This document shows positions 9,103 through 20,110 of a DNA stretch of 64,000 nucleotides, one piece after another. The position numbers and the translations under genes were made by a program. Each line of letters opens with the position of its first letter. The first letter of the stretch is position 1. The notes under the pieces are model-generated. The model was given only the letters and a program-made list of their open reading frames with translations, did not search any database and had not been told where the DNA came from. Where the stretch lies: assembly GCF_015207755.1 (NCBI RefSeq), contig NZ_JADEWH010000005.1, positions 248,001-312,000 of the forward strand, given 5' to 3'. The DNA is from Nodularia sp. LEGE 06071. GTDB taxonomy: Bacteria; Cyanobacteriota; Cyanobacteriia; Cyanobacteriales; Nostocaceae.

Positions 9103-10671
9103 CTAGGAATCTTCAATCATAAACTGCCAAATTTCACCTCTAGAACTCCCAAACTTTAACTGTATTCCCGATACGAGGGGAACTTCCTCACGGAGGATTT
9201 GTTGCCAACCGTTAGGGCCTAAACACCAAGTTGTGCCGTAGGTAGATAAATCTTGCAGGTAATAAGTTCTGACTGGAGTAGTACCAGTCAAAGTAATCCG
9301 GCATAAAATTTCGGCGTGACGCTTAGAAACAGAAGGTTCTGGGATCACAATATCATTCTCTTTCGTGCGGCCGATGCGGGTAACTCCAGATTGTAGTGGC
9401 CAAGTTTGCCCTCCCGATGAAAGCGATCGCAAAAAAGCTGTGGAAATTGGAGAATTTAGATGGGAAATTACACTGTCTGGTAATTCGGTAATTCCTTCAT
9501 CAGAAGTTTTAATCAGTTCACCATCAAAATCTGGATGTAAATAAAGAACAGGCAAAGTCCAAGCCAGTTGGTTGAACTTATATAGTGTTAACAGTTCTTG
9601 CCTAGCTTCAGCAACTGCCTCATCAATAGGCTTGCGCGATCGCAAAGCCTGAGTAAAAGCTTGAATAAAACTGTGGCTTTCGTGGTCAGCAATTTGATCA
9701 CGCATTCCCAAAACCGCAGGTACACCATGACGGATCAACACTTCCGCCAAACTGCTGGCTGGGATAGCTTGGTGATCAATAGCGGCGGGTTGTGCGCCCC
9801 AACAAGCATTAAACACCGCTAGTTTCAAACCACTCCGAGTTAATACTTGTGCCAATTCAATACCATTGAGAGTCATCCCCGAACGCAAAAAGAATAATCC
9901 TCCATCTGGGCCTGGTAGCCCATGACCCGCGTAAAAGAAAACATTGTATGCTCCGGTTTCTAACTCTTGAATTAACTCTTGTGGTGTTGGTTGCAGGAGT
10001 GACTTGACTGTACAGGGGGCGTATTTCTGAGAATTATTGCTACTTGCCAGAATTTTTTCTAAGATAGTGGCTTCTTGTGCCAATTGTAAGTTTTCATCAT
10101 GTCCTAAAACCAACAAAATCTTTAAAGCCTGATCGCTTCGCAAATACGGCAGCGGTTCAACTTCACTGGTAGTGCGACTAAATAGCAAATCTGGCGAGAG
10201 AGACATTGCTGATTGCCCAGGTTGGCGCTGCATAATTTCCCAAGGCAAGGCAATCAGATCCGGGTCACGAATTTCTAATCGAAAACGTAAACGTGTATAC
10301 CTCCCCATAGCTATACCCCGACTGCGTTCAAGACTACCAAGAATTGGCCCATCGAATATCCAGCGCCAGAGATTAATCCCTAAGTGTTGCATCAGACGAC
10401 TACTGTAACCAGCTGTCTGTCCTGAAGGGGGTGAAACGAAGTCGATGGAAAGTGGTTTAACTGATTGCGGCTTTAAACCTGGGGAAATATATAAACCACT
10501 ATGTCCAGCAAACATCTGCTGCCATTCTTGCCAAACTTGAGTAAGTTCATCTGGCCATACACAATCATGTAAGACATAACCACTGGGATAGGGAGCTTTA
10601 ACCACCCAAATGGCGAAGTTATCGGTGCCAGTGTTGGTGAGACGGGCGATCGCCAAGTTCAAGGATGGCAT
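9103..10671 (-). CDS. CHAT-FHA protein (caspase-like protease fold plus FHA)
   Basis: 522 residues. The CHAT caspase-like core (about 180-385) carries the expected dyad: His250 in FYAGHG and Cys290 in FNACWGAQ. It also has the downstream VLGMRDQIAD and WTLPVLYLHP motifs. A C-terminal FHA domain (about 428-515) shows RIGR at 432-435, SVSKRH at 447-452 and DLSTYGT near 474-480. The N-terminal 180 residues include an ALPWE motif common before CHAT cores. It is probably a cytoplasmic protease or a scaffold recruited to phosphothreonine partners. It lies 84 bases downstream of the PP2C phosphatase gene on the same strand, so phosphorylation and removal of phosphate may control its docking. The substrate is unknown. 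Confidence 0.87.
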   Translation of the reverse strand: MPSLNLAIARLTNTGTDNFAIWVVKAPYPSGYVLHDCVWPDELTQVWQEWQQMFAGHSGLYISPGLKPQSVKPLSIDFVSPPSGQTAGYSSRLMQHLGINLWRWIFDGPILGSLERSRGIAMGRYTRLRFRLEIRDPDLIALPWEIMQRQPGQSAMSLSPDLLFSRTTSEVEPLPYLRSDQALKILLVLGHDENLQLAQEATILEKILASSNNSQKYAPCTVKSLLQPTPQELIQELETGAYNVFFYAGHGLPGPDGGLFFLRSGMTLNGIELAQVLTRSGLKLAVFNACWGAQPAAIDHQAIPASSLAEVLIRHGVPAVLGMRDQIADHESHSFIQAFTQALRSRKPIDEAVAEARQELLTLYKFNQLAWTLPVLYLHPDFDGELIKTSDEGITELPDSVISHLNSPISTAFLRSLSSGGQTWPLQSGVTRIGRTKENDIVIPEPSVSKRHAEILCRITLTGTTPVRTYYLQDLSTYGTTWCLGPNGWQQILREEVPLVSGIQLKFGSSRGEIWQFMIEDS

Positions 10672-10755
10672 GGATTCATCAAACTAAAAGGTCAAAACAA
10701 GTAATTTCCAATAACAACTTTTTTTTTGGTGTTTTTTGTGTGGTTATTACCTGTA

Positions 10756-13014
10756 TTATTCCAGGTTTTTGCCAGTTGATCGAGGTTCTGGCTCAGTTAA
10801 AATCGGATCATTGGGCGCTGATGTTGGACTGGAAACCGGATCGCAAGGATTTTCAGAGTCGAATGGCAAGACCGAGACTCCAAAAGTTTTCAGTTGAGAT
10901 AATTGTATTTGTGTCTCTGTTGTCGTCAAAGATTCCGTGGGGAATGAATTTGTCGTGCTGAGAGAACAGAGTCGCAGATGTACTAATAAGTCACCAGTCC
11001 CCGGTTGGGGATTTGGTTCGATTTTAATAACTTGCAAAAAACTTTCTGGAGGCAATATCTCTAGATTACTCAAAGGAATTTCAGTTTTGCTTTGAATTAC
11101 CCACCCAGGAGCGAGGTTATCAAGCGATCGCTCTATGACTGGAGTCGTAGGAGTAGGAGTTGGCTGTCCTGTGAGAGTCGGCAAAATCTCTGATAGCGGT
11201 TGGAATCGCATGATCCAGTATCCGACTGAACCAGCCAAGATCACCAACAAGAAGGGAACTATGAAACTTAAGGGCAGTTTAGCAATTGCGGTGAGCTGAT
11301 CTTCTGGTATGACTTTCGTTTTTTGGTTAGGACTCCCATCTAGTAGTGTTGGTTGTAACCCTTTCGTCACAGAACTTGCAGATGGAAGCGAGGAAATATT
11401 GGGAATTACCGCTTTTAGGGCTAACTCTGGTTCGCAGTATTTAACTTTATGGTGTATTAATGCCAACGTCACATTATCATGTCCGTTTCTGGTGTTAGCC
11501 AGTTCCACCAAATTTTCAGCAACCTGAACTATATCAGCTTCACCATGAAGAATTGGTAAAATTTCTGTTTCCCAATAATCTTCCACGCGGTCAAAATCAG
11601 TCAATCCATCTGATGTCAGCAAAAAAATCGCATCTTCATCCAGAATAAACCTCTGGGAAGTAGGATGTAACGAGTTACTAGGACTCATTCCTAAAGCTTG
11701 CACCAGAGAACCAGCACCGCCCTGTTGCACAGCTTCACGATAGATAGCATAGCCAAGTCTTACCTCACGAGAAGCCACATCATCGTCCAGGGTAACTTGA
11801 TAACAACCTTGGCGTGTAATCCAGTAGGCACGACTATCGCCGACGTGAGTAATGTACATTTCGTGGGCAATAGGCAACGCCATGACTAAGGTTGTACCCA
11901 TACGTTGACGCGCTTGGCGATGTTCGCTGTCATTGCGTTGGCTAATCTTGTCGTTGGCAATTGCTGCGGCATTATCTAAATCAGCCAGCAGTAATGAAGG
12001 TTCAATGTGATCATAAGGAACCTTTGTTAGTTGCTGTACCTGCTGATGAATGGTTTCAATCGCTAAATTAGAGGCGACATTGCCTCCTTGATGTCCGCCA
12101 ATGCCGTCACAAACAATAGCTAAGGCTGATACCTGTGGTGGTTTGTTGACAACCGTCCCACTGGCAGGGTAGCAGGCATCTTCGTTACGTTGACGACTCG
12201 GCCCAGTGTCTGTTTTCGTGACAATTTTAATGGTGGGAGTTTGTGAGCTTCCTAATTCTGCCAAACCTTGATCTAAAACTGCAATTAGGACTTCGGGGGA
12301 ATTAATCTTTCCTTGAATGAGAAAGTTACTAATTTCGTGAATAAATTCCGCTATGGCTGGTTTGGAATCTGACTGTAATTGTTGCCAAAATGCACCTAAT
12401 TCGGGTAATCCTGGTGATTTTGCTGCGTCAAAACGCAATTCTAACAAGCGGACTAATGGTCCTTCTACCCGCAGTACATAAGGATCGATTAAGCTAGTAG
12501 CCACTCCTTCACTCTTCAAAGGTTGCCACAAATTAGCTATCTGCCATAGCCAATTAAGTTGACGCATTGATGTTGCATCGCGCCAAGCAATGTTTAACTG
12601 GTTACATAGCTGCACTTGTAGTCCTGAAACATCTGCGGACAAAGGCGGCTGTTCTAAAAGCAAGATTTCTTGGTGAGACTGTCCCTCAGATAGAGGAAGT
12701 ATGCCATATACCTGTGGTACGTTTAGGCTGTAGGGAATTAACCTCAGATAAGCTTTGATACCCTGTAAATTATCTAATTCAGGTGATTGGGGTAGTAATC
12801 TCGGCTTCGTATCCAAAACAACAGATTTACTAATTACCAAATAGCGATCGGCTAATACATCTCCAGGGCTACCCACAATCAAACAATCCCCTACAGCCCA
12901 CAGGTAACGTTTGGGTAGGGGTGTAGAGCATCGCTGGCAAAACTTGTGAGTTAAGGGGTTTGCAGCCAGACAAGCTTCATTTGGGCAGTAGAGCGTTGCC
13001 GCATCATTTTCCAT
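10756..13014 (-). CDS. Zinc-ribbon / pseudokinase-like / PP2C phosphatase with one membrane span
   Basis: 752 residues from the ATG at 13014 (MENDAATLYC); an in-frame ATG at 13068 would add 18 residues. Residue numbers here count from 13068. Cys28, Cys33, Cys44 and Cys47 form a short zinc ribbon. Residues about 70-255 resemble a degenerate Hanks-kinase fold (DRYLVI, ILLLEQPPL) with no catalytic Lys, HRD or DFG; this part is inference. A PP2C domain (about 285-545) shows RNEDA (Asp297), CDGIGGHQGG (Asp321), HVGDSRAY, LTSDGLTD and GHDNVTLALI, the metal-binding motifs of an active Ser/Thr phosphatase. One membrane helix follows (about 600-622), then a Pro/Thr-rich exported tail. It probably opposes Ser/Thr kinases that create ligands for the neighbouring FHA proteins. 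Confidence 0.88.
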   Translation of the reverse strand: MENDAATLYCPNEACLAANPLTHKFCQRCSTPLPKRYLWAVGDCLIVGSPGDVLADRYLVISKSVVLDTKPRLLPQSPELDNLQGIKAYLRLIPYSLNVPQVYGILPLSEGQSHQEILLLEQPPLSADVSGLQVQLCNQLNIAWRDATSMRQLNWLWQIANLWQPLKSEGVATSLIDPYVLRVEGPLVRLLELRFDAAKSPGLPELGAFWQQLQSDSKPAIAEFIHEISNFLIQGKINSPEVLIAVLDQGLAELGSSQTPTIKIVTKTDTGPSRQRNEDACYPASGTVVNKPPQVSALAIVCDGIGGHQGGNVASNLAIETIHQQVQQLTKVPYDHIEPSLLLADLDNAAAIANDKISQRNDSEHRQARQRMGTTLVMALPIAHEMYITHVGDSRAYWITRQGCYQVTLDDDVASREVRLGYAIYREAVQQGGAGSLVQALGMSPSNSLHPTSQRFILDEDAIFLLTSDGLTDFDRVEDYWETEILPILHGEADIVQVAENLVELANTRNGHDNVTLALIHHKVKYCEPELALKAVIPNISSLPSASSVTKGLQPTLLDGSPNQKTKVIPEDQLTAIAKLPLSFIVPFLLVILAGSVGYWIMRFQPLSEILPTLTGQPTPTPTTPVIERSLDNLAPGWVIQSKTEIPLSNLEILPPESFLQVIKIEPNPQPGTGDLLVHLRLCSLSTTNSFPTESLTTTETQIQLSQLKTFGVSVLPFDSENPCDPVSSPTSAPNDPILTEPEPRSTGKNLE

Positions 13015-13560
13015 AGTGTTCGCAGTGATCAGCGATTGGCAATTTTCAATTGGCATTGGTAGCGGCAATGTAGACCGCTCATGTTTATTTAACTCGACAT
13101 ATCCAATTTTGGATCATGATTCTAGCTGACAAATCCCAGCAGATGTTAATAATTAATTTACCTATGCCAATAACTTACTCCTTAATCAACTCTACAGCCT
13201 CATCATAGCTTCTATTCTTATTTGACTATCTATTCTCAGAGCAGCCAACTCTCGATCTGTCACCAAAGTATAACTCAAGCAAATTTATCAAAACGTGAAA
13301 ATTTAGGGAAGCTATAGAACTCTGTAGGCTTGATCCTATTAAGTCGGTAGGCTCGAATATATTTACAACTATGTAAAGAAAAATGAAGTTTAGGGTGTGT
13401 TGTCGCGTAGCGCACCGCACCGTCAACAATTCTAGATAGGTGATAGCTTGAAGCAACTAACTAGCCTAGACAAAACCCCAAATATCAAAAATAGCCAATT
13501 GCTAATTTTCAATCCAACTAGCAATTAGCTATTTATCACTACTAAACAATGAGCGATTCC
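13015..13560. other. Spacer between the PP2C gene and the ATP synthase operon
   Basis: No supported gene. It should hold the promoter of the PP2C/CHAT unit on its left side and the 3' end of the atp operon on its right. The minus-strand frame at 13226-13456 has no recognisable similarity and atypical composition. A short GC-rich motif, GTCGCGTAGCGCACCGCACC, near 13402 resembles dispersed repeats. Confidence 0.4.
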
Positions 13561-14508
13561 CTAAGTTAGTGCTTCAGCACCACCCACAACCTCTAACAGT
13601 TCTTGGGTAATAGCTGCTTGTCTAGCTTTGTTGTAAGACAACGAAAGACTCTTAATCAAATCACCGGCGTTGTCGCTGGCGTTGTTCATCGCTGTCATCC
13701 GTGCTGCTAGTTCACTCGCTGCTGACTCTTGTAACGCCCGCAATAGCTGATTACTCAGATACAGGGGTAGTAAAGAATCCAGAATTTGCACAGGATCTTG
13801 CTCAAAAATCATGTCACGAGGAAAAGGGCGGACTTGGTTAGACACTTTTTGCCGTTCCACTTCAAATTGACCGCCACGGGTTGTCAGGCGGAAAATTTCG
13901 TCATCTGCTGCTTCTAAACCTTGAGGATCTAAAGGAAGCAGGGTTTGCACCACGGGACGAGAACTAACCAAGGAGACGAATTTGGTATAAATTAGCTCAA
14001 TACGATCCACACTTTCCGAGAGGAACAAAGAAAGGAGTTGATCGGCAATTTCTGTGGCTTCCGTAGCTGTAGGAATTTGCTCTAAGCCAGTGTAAGTACC
14101 GTCAATGGGTTGTTCACGACGTTGGAAATACTGGATGGCTTTGCGTCCTACCAGCACGTATTTGTAATTTACGCCTTCTGCTTGCAGTTCTTTGGCGCGA
14201 TTTTCTGCCCGACGGATGACGTTAGTGTTGTAACCGCCACACAAACCCCGGTCGCCGGAAATTACCAACAGCCCAACTGTTTTAACTTCCCGTTTTTTCA
14301 GTAATGCTAGGTCTACATCTTCAAACCGGAGACGAGTTTGTAAACCATACAGTACTTGTGCCAAGCGGTCGGCAAAGGGACGAGTCGCAGTTACCTGTTC
14401 TTGGGCGCGACGTACTCTAGCAGCCGCTACTAGCCGCATGGCTTCTGTGATTTTTTTGGTGTTTTTGACCGACTGAATGCGATCGCGAATTGCTTTAAGA
14501 TTGGCCAT
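13561..14508 (-). CDS. atpG: ATP synthase gamma subunit
   Basis: The central rotor shaft of F1, called atpC in cyanobacterial nomenclature. The ATG at 14508 gives [20 protein letters not shown] and 315 residues, the family length; an upstream in-frame ATG at 14535 adds nine unconserved residues. The cyanobacterial/chloroplast regulatory insertion is visible around residues 195-235 ([22 protein letters not shown]); it lacks the chloroplast redox cysteines, as expected for cyanobacteria. The C-terminus ([28 protein letters not shown]) is classic. It is the last gene of the operon; beta and epsilon are absent, since in cyanobacteria they form a separate operon. Confidence 0.97.
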   Translation of the reverse strand: MANLKAIRDRIQSVKNTKKITEAMRLVAAARVRRAQEQVTATRPFADRLAQVLYGLQTRLRFEDVDLALLKKREVKTVGLLVISGDRGLCGGYNTNVIRRAENRAKELQAEGVNYKYVLVGRKAIQYFQRREQPIDGTYTGLEQIPTATEATEIADQLLSLFLSESVDRIELIYTKFVSLVSSRPVVQTLLPLDPQGLEAADDEIFRLTTRGGQFEVERQKVSNQVRPFPRDMIFEQDPVQILDSLLPLYLSNQLLRALQESAASELAARMTAMNNASDNAGDLIKSLSLSYNKARQAAITQELLEVVGGAEALT

Positions 14509-14530
14509 ATTCTTAACTTCTGAGTCCTTA

Positions 14531-14603
14531 GTCAATTGTCAACTGTCAACAGTCAATAGCCATTAAGTGTTTCCCAATGACTAATGACTAATGACTAATG
14601 ACT
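14531..14603. repeat. Two heptanucleotide arrays in the atpA-atpG spacer
   Basis: Four degenerate heptamers GTCAATT/GTCAACT/GTCAACA/GTCAATA (14531-14558) are followed by four perfect AATGACT heptamers (14576-14603) that abut the atpA stop codon. These belong to the short tandemly repeated repetitive (STRR) class known from heterocystous cyanobacteria. They make up most of the spacer. Confidence 0.9.
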
Positions 14604-14605
14604 AA

Positions 14606-16126
14606 TTACGCTGTTGCTTTGAAGGTCTGTTTGAATTCAGTTAGCGCTTCCTTCAATGCTTTTTCTTCTTCGTCACCGAGTACCTTTTTGGTTTTCACGG
14701 AGTCGGTGTATTCAGGTTTGCCGGTTTTTAAGAATTCCCGCAGACCTTTGGTGAAGGTAGTTACTTTTTCTACTGGTACATCATCCAAGTAACCGTTAAT
14801 CCCCGCATACAGAATTGCTACTTGCTCGTATACTGCCAAAGGCGCATTTTGTGGCTGCTTGAGTAGTTCCCGTAACCGTTGACCCCGTGCCAATTGGTCT
14901 TGAGTACTTTTATCTAAGTCAGAAGCAAATTGGGCGAAGGCTTGCAGGTCGTCAAATTGTGCCAGTTCCAATTTAATCTTACCGGCAACTTTTTTCATCG
15001 CCTTGGTTTGCGCCGCTGAACCCACACGTGATACCGAAATACCGGGGTTTACTGCGGGACGAATACCAGCGTTGAACAGGTCAGAAGACAGGAAGATTTG
15101 ACCGTCGGTAATGGAAATTACGTTGGTGGGGATGTATGCCGAAACGTCACCAGCTTGGGTTTCGATGATTGGTAGGGCAGTCATGCTACCTTTACCCAAT
15201 TCGTCACTTAATTTAGCGGCGCGTTCCAATAAGCGGGAGTGAATGTAGAATACATCTCCAGGATATGCTTCCCGTCCTGGTGGACGACGTAGCAGCAAGG
15301 ACATTTGGCGATAAGCTTGGGCTTGCTTGGAAAGGTCATCATAAATTACCAAAGTCGCTTTGCCTTTGTACATAAAGTACTCAGCGATGCTGGCTCCGGT
15401 GTAAGGTGCGAGGAATTGTAGGGTTGCTGGTTCACTGGCACTAGCGGCGACGACTACGGTGTAGTCCATTGCGCCTTTTTCTTGCAGGGTTTGCACCACG
15501 TTAGCAACGGTGGATGCTTTTTGACCAATGGCAACGTAGACACAAACGACATCTTCACCTTTTTGGTTGATGATGGTGTCAATAGCGATCGCAGTTTTAC
15601 CGGTTTGACGGTCACCAATGATCAATTCCCGTTGACCACGACCTACAGGAATCATGGAGTCAATCGCTGTAATCCCCGTTTGCATGGGTTCGTGTACAGA
15701 TCGACGAGCGATGATCCCAGGTGCCGCAGATTCAATCAAACGACTTTCGGTAGTGTTAATATCGCCTTTACCGTCAATGGGACGACCCAAAGCATCTACT
15801 ACCCGTCCAATCATGGCTTCACCCACAGGAACCTGGGCAATTCTACCAGTAGCAGTAACCGAGCTACCTTCTTGAATTTCCAGACCTTGACCCATAAGCA
15901 CTGCGCCTACGTTGTCTTCTTCTAAGTTCTGGGCGATGCCAATTGTGCCATCTTCAAATTCTAATAGTTCCCCAGCCATAGCCTTTTCTAGACCATAGAT
16001 CCGGGCGATACCGTCACCCACTTGGAGAACTGTACCAACGTTAGCAACTTTGACTTCTTGGTCGTATTGCTCGATTTGCTGCTGAATAATGCTGCTGATT
16101 TCGTCAGGTCTAATTGAAATACTCAT
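14606..16126 (-). CDS. atpA: ATP synthase alpha subunit
   Basis: A 506-residue non-catalytic nucleotide-binding subunit of F1. The P-loop GDRQTGKT is at residues 171-178, followed by the [12 protein letters not shown] region and the signature [17 protein letters not shown] near 365. Length and N-terminus ([21 protein letters not shown]) match cyanobacterial AtpA. A 154-base spacer separates it from atpH upstream. Confidence 0.98.
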   Translation of the reverse strand: MSISIRPDEISSIIQQQIEQYDQEVKVANVGTVLQVGDGIARIYGLEKAMAGELLEFEDGTIGIAQNLEEDNVGAVLMGQGLEIQEGSSVTATGRIAQVPVGEAMIGRVVDALGRPIDGKGDINTTESRLIESAAPGIIARRSVHEPMQTGITAIDSMIPVGRGQRELIIGDRQTGKTAIAIDTIINQKGEDVVCVYVAIGQKASTVANVVQTLQEKGAMDYTVVVAASASEPATLQFLAPYTGASIAEYFMYKGKATLVIYDDLSKQAQAYRQMSLLLRRPPGREAYPGDVFYIHSRLLERAAKLSDELGKGSMTALPIIETQAGDVSAYIPTNVISITDGQIFLSSDLFNAGIRPAVNPGISVSRVGSAAQTKAMKKVAGKIKLELAQFDDLQAFAQFASDLDKSTQDQLARGQRLRELLKQPQNAPLAVYEQVAILYAGINGYLDDVPVEKVTTFTKGLREFLKTGKPEYTDSVKTKKVLGDEEEKALKEALTEFKQTFKATA

Positions 16127-16280
16127 GTGTCTATGTTTTTTGCTTTCGAGACGGAAGAAGTAATCGCTTCAGAGTCAGGAGTGGGGAAGAAGTTTTCCCG
16201 GATGCTCCTATTATTTCATCCCCTGCCCAGTTACCTTGCCAGACTATCCGCACAGCAAGGAAACTTTAGCAGTATGGCAA

Positions 16281-16838
16281 TTACGAATTACTAGTTAAGC
16301 GCAAGGAAAGGCGGCGCAACTGACCACGTAAACTAGCATCAATTACCTGGGAGCCGACTTTAATGATCACACCACCAATTAACTCGCTATCTATTTTAGT
16401 TTGCAGCTCGACCTGGCGAGCATTAGTCATAGCGAGAACTTTTTCTACTACAGCTTGCTGTTGAGCTTCTGAGAGAGGAACTGCTGAAACTACTTCCGCT
16501 AATACGGTTTGGTTCAGCTGCCGCAACAAAGCCAAATATTGCTGTAAAACTGGTTCTAGAAAAACGATCCGCCGTTTATCTACCAACAACAATAAAAAAC
16601 TGCGTAAGTAGGCGTTGCCACTTTCACCCAGTATTTGTCGGATCAGAGCCTTTTTGTTCTCACCCTTAATAAAAGGGTTGCCGATAAAGTTCTGTAGATC
16701 CTGATTTTCTGAGAGCAGGGCTAACAAACTCCGGGCATCTTCGCCAAACTCTTCTGTCAAGTTTTTTGATTGCGCGAGTGATAACAGTGCCTGTGAATAA
16801 GGCTGGGCTATTTCAGCTGCTGCTATTTTACTTGTCAT
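16281..16838 (-). CDS. atpH: ATP synthase delta subunit
   Basis: A 185-residue OSCP/delta stator subunit (atpD in cyanobacterial nomenclature) that ties F1 to the b/b' stalk. [14 protein letters not shown] at the N-terminus and [29 protein letters not shown] at the C-terminus are family signatures. Its ATG overlaps the atpF stop codon by four bases, which suggests translational coupling. Confidence 0.96.
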   Translation of the reverse strand: MTSKIAAAEIAQPYSQALLSLAQSKNLTEEFGEDARSLLALLSENQDLQNFIGNPFIKGENKKALIRQILGESGNAYLRSFLLLLVDKRRIVFLEPVLQQYLALLRQLNQTVLAEVVSAVPLSEAQQQAVVEKVLAMTNARQVELQTKIDSELIGGVIIKVGSQVIDASLRGQLRRLSLRLTSNS

Positions 16839-17398
16839 ACCTCGCCTCCCAGTTGTGCGATGCTGCGTTCAATTAAAATTTGTTGAGCATCGTCGGCTAT
16901 GCCGCTTTGTAGTTCCGATTCGACCTTTTGCAATGCCTGAGCAACTACTCGTTGCTGCAACTGCGCGATCGCTTTATTCAGGTCTGCATTTAAGTCAGCC
17001 GCACCTGCTGCTTGCAAGCGTTCAATATCTACAGCAGCCTGCGCCAAGATAGCTTCGCTGGCCACTTGGGCGTTGTCTTGCGCTGCTTTTTTGATTCTTT
17101 CAGCTTCTGCTTGAGCTTGCTGTAAGTTTTGCTGTGCTTCTTTTAATTGCTGTGCAGCTTGAGAAGCACGTTGCTCTGCATTCTTAATTGCTGTTTGAAT
17201 CGTATCCCGGCGAGTTGTCAAGGTTTTACCCAGGACTTTCCGCCCGAAAACAAACAGCACAGTAATAATAATGGCCAGGTTAATCAGGTTGGTGTCAAAT
17301 ATATCTGTATTTAGACTAAAACCACCATGTCCCGCTTCCTCGGCCAAGTCACTTCCGACGGCGCTGGCTTCCGCCATCAACAGTAAAAAAGTCCCCAT
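16835..17398 (-). CDS. atpF: ATP synthase b subunit
   Basis: A membrane-anchored peripheral-stalk subunit. I chose the ATG at 17398 ([15 protein letters not shown]), which gives the usual 187 residues; an upstream ATG at 17443 would add 15 unconserved residues. One membrane helix ([21 protein letters not shown]) is followed by a long Ala/Gln-rich coiled coil. It forms a heterodimer with b' encoded just upstream and overlaps atpH by four bases. Confidence 0.96.
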   Translation of the reverse strand: MGTFLLLMAEASAVGSDLAEEAGHGGFSLNTDIFDTNLINLAIIITVLFVFGRKVLGKTLTTRRDTIQTAIKNAEQRASQAAQQLKEAQQNLQQAQAEAERIKKAAQDNAQVASEAILAQAAVDIERLQAAGAADLNADLNKAIAQLQQRVVAQALQKVESELQSGIADDAQQILIERSIAQLGGEV

Positions 17399-17513
17399 GA
17401 TTTTTCGTCCACAATTGCGCTGCCAAGGCTGAACACGACCCACGCCGCCAACAAATGTTACTTGGCGAGTGCGTCTTTACAATGTCACTTAATGATTCCA
17501 AGCTAAATTTTCA

Positions 17514-18005
17514 TTAGCGCCGACTTACTACATCTGCTCCTAAAAGCTTTTCTAGTATTTGGCGACTGAGGGAATCTACTTGTTGCTCCAATGAAGCAAA
17601 AGCTGCTTGTTTTTGCTGCTCAATTTCACTAGCAGTCTTTTCTTTTTCTGCCTGGGCTTGTTTCTGCACTGCTGCTATTTTCTCAGCCGCAATTTTTTGA
17701 GCCTCGGCTTGAGCGTCAGCAATAATTGTTTGAGCTTGTCGTCTAGCGCCTGCTAGAGATTGCTCATATTCCTCTGCCAATTTTTCGGTTTTTGACAAGC
17801 GTTCCTGTGCTTCTAATTGATTGCTCCGGATATAATCATTCCGTCCATCAATCGCATTGCCCAGTGGCTTGTATAGTGTTGCATTCAACACTAGAGCTAA
17901 AACTAGAAACTGAATTGCCATTAAGGGCAGGGTAGCATCTAGATCGAACAGCCCCCCTTCCTTGGCAACCTCTTCTACTGCTAATAAGGTAATCCAGTGT
18001 GTCAT
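17514..18005 (-). CDS. atpF2: ATP synthase b' subunit
   Basis: The 163-residue second peripheral-stalk subunit, specific to photosynthetic bacteria and chloroplasts (also called atpG in cyanobacteria). The N-terminal helix [24 protein letters not shown] is followed by a charged coiled coil ([19 protein letters not shown]). It sits between the c and b genes in the conserved order. Confidence 0.96.
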   Translation of the reverse strand: MTHWITLLAVEEVAKEGGLFDLDATLPLMAIQFLVLALVLNATLYKPLGNAIDGRNDYIRSNQLEAQERLSKTEKLAEEYEQSLAGARRQAQTIIADAQAEAQKIAAEKIAAVQKQAQAEKEKTASEIEQQKQAAFASLEQQVDSLSRQILEKLLGADVVSRR

Positions 18006-18020
18006 GGTTGCTATTTTCTA

Positions 18021-18105
18021 TCTAATATATTAGTCCTGAGTCCTGAGTCGGTGAGTTATGAGTTATGAGTTAAATTTCTAACTCCTAACTCCTAACTCCT
18101 AACTT
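18021..18105. repeat. Complementary heptamer arrays between atpE and atpF2
   Basis: GAGTTAT heptamers (18052-18072) face four CTAACTC heptamers (about 18078-18104). The two arrays are largely complementary, so the operon transcript can fold into a long imperfect hairpin here. Degenerate GAGTCCT units precede them from about 18031. Confidence 0.85.
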
Positions 18106-18129
18106 TTTGTACTCAGCACTCAGTACTGA

Positions 18130-18387
<258 letters not shown>

Positions 18388-18506
18388 TTAATTTACTGAG
18401 TTGAGTGGATTTAGACGTTGTTGTGTGTCAGTTGCCATTTGCCCTTGATCATTGTTAAATAACCAATGACTCACGACTAATGACTTTTGAGGGTATTTAA
18501 TGCCCC

Positions 18507-19253
18507 TCATTCATGATGCTCTTCGCCATGATCTTCCATCGCTTCACCGATGTAAGCGGCGGCTAAAGTCGCAAAAATTAGTGCTTGAATGGCGCTGGTA
18601 AATAGTCCCAAAGCCATTACTGGCAGAGGTACAAACAAGGGTACTAGCAATACAAGTACACCTACTACAAGTTCGTCAGCCAAGATGTTGCCGAATAAAC
18701 GGAAGCTTAGGGAAAGAGGCTTGGTGAAGTCTTCAATAATCTTGAAGGGCAACATAAACGACACTGGTTGGACGTAGTTGCCAAAATACCCTAAACCCTT
18801 TTTGCTGAAACCAGCGTAAAAATACGCCAGCGATGTCAGCAACGCTAAGGCAACTGTTGTATTGATGTCGCTTGTAGGTGCTGTTAGTTCACCTTCTGGC
18901 AAATGTATCAGCTTGAAAGGAACCAGCGCCCCTGACCAATTTGACACAAAAATGAACAAAAACAAAGTGCCAACGAAAGGCACCCAAGGGCGATATTCTT
19001 TTTCGCCAATTTGGTTTTTAGCCAAATCCCGAATGAATTCCAGGGCATACTCCATGAGGTTCTGTAACCCACTGGGAATTCTTTTGATGTTACTACTGGC
19101 TGCTAAGGAAACTAGCACTAGTACACCAATAACAAACCAGGATGTGAGAAACACCTGACCGTGCAGCTTGAAGTTGCCTATTTGCCAGTACAGATGTTTA
19201 CCCACTTCCAATTCGGCAAGTGGAAGAGAGTAGAAGTTCAGAAAATTCAGCAT
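18507..19253 (-). CDS. atpB: ATP synthase a subunit
   Basis: A 248-residue membrane subunit (atpI in cyanobacterial nomenclature) that forms the proton half-channels against the c ring. The essential arginine is in [15 protein letters not shown] near residue 188, and the C-terminal helix [20 protein letters not shown] is intact. Confidence 0.97.
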   Translation of the reverse strand: MLNFLNFYSLPLAELEVGKHLYWQIGNFKLHGQVFLTSWFVIGVLVLVSLAASSNIKRIPSGLQNLMEYALEFIRDLAKNQIGEKEYRPWVPFVGTLFLFIFVSNWSGALVPFKLIHLPEGELTAPTSDINTTVALALLTSLAYFYAGFSKKGLGYFGNYVQPVSFMLPFKIIEDFTKPLSLSFRLFGNILADELVVGVLVLLVPLFVPLPVMALGLFTSAIQALIFATLAAAYIGEAMEDHGEEHHE

Positions 19254-19369
19254 TTTCTTTCCATATCAATCGTTTCTCCAATATTACCTGGAGAATAGGC
19301 GCAAATTTGCAGTGTGGATATTCCTCACGCAAAGCTTATGTTAGCTTTTTCAGGTTATCCGAGCTTTGG

Positions 19370-19855
19370 CTAGTCGTCAGAGACAAAAGATATCCTAATT
19401 ACGTAGAAGATGAGTGTGGCTTTGTATGTGAGAAATCCCAAGAATATGGGTAAAATTTGTAGTTGATTCCACCGCGATGCTAGGAAAATCAGAGCTACTA
19501 ATAAGGCTAACCGAGTTTTACTCAGCGCCTGTTTTTCTCTACCTAAACCCTCAACATCTTTTGCCAACAGCCTCAAATAAAGCACACCTGCACAGGCCCC
19601 TAATAGATAATTGAGGGCAATGTTCAGCGAGTAAGCGATCCACACAGAGATAAAAACAGTCACTGTCAAGGCAAGTGTAATTATCAACAACTCCTGGTAG
19701 AGTTGATAGAACTCCTGCATGGAAGCGTTCACTGGTTCTGTGTCTTCAGAACCAGATTGAGTATCTTGTTGTGTTGTCGGAGTGGGGTCAATTGAATCTT
19801 CTGACAAGCTCACGAGACTTGAAACCGGTACAGCTAACTTATAATGACTGCACAT
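19370..19855 (-). CDS. atp1: ATP synthase subunit I (atp1), assembly protein
   Basis: A 161-residue membrane protein with four hydrophobic helices after a Ser/Thr/Gln-rich N-terminus. It heads the ATP synthase operon, where cyanobacteria carry atp1/uncI-like genes involved in c-ring assembly. The motif [25 protein letters not shown] is typical. The next gene, atpB, starts about 116 bases downstream. Confidence 0.88.
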   Translation of the reverse strand: MCSHYKLAVPVSSLVSLSEDSIDPTPTTQQDTQSGSEDTEPVNASMQEFYQLYQELLIITLALTVTVFISVWIAYSLNIALNYLLGACAGVLYLRLLAKDVEGLGREKQALSKTRLALLVALIFLASRWNQLQILPIFLGFLTYKATLIFYVIRISFVSDD

Positions 19856-20110
19856 TCAGTCAGCTGAATCATATCATGATCAGGTAACAATACTTTAGAA
19901 AAAAACAATTAACTTCTTGCCAGGATCAGACTCAGGGTAGAAGCCTGCCCTGTAACGGAAAATCGTAGGCGAGGGAGTGAGGGAGAACGGGGATAAAAAG
20001 CCGAAATTCAGGCTAATCAAATTCCAACTTTCTTCAAATTTCGCCTTTTTATCGTTATTGCCTGCTCTGTTAATAATTGTATAAGCAGCTTGCTGGTCTT
20101 TGTAATTTAA

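Noticed and set aside
13226-13456. 76-codon minus-strand frame before the atp operon
   Set aside because: No ribosome-binding site, no known motif, and it crosses a repeat-like GC-rich stretch.
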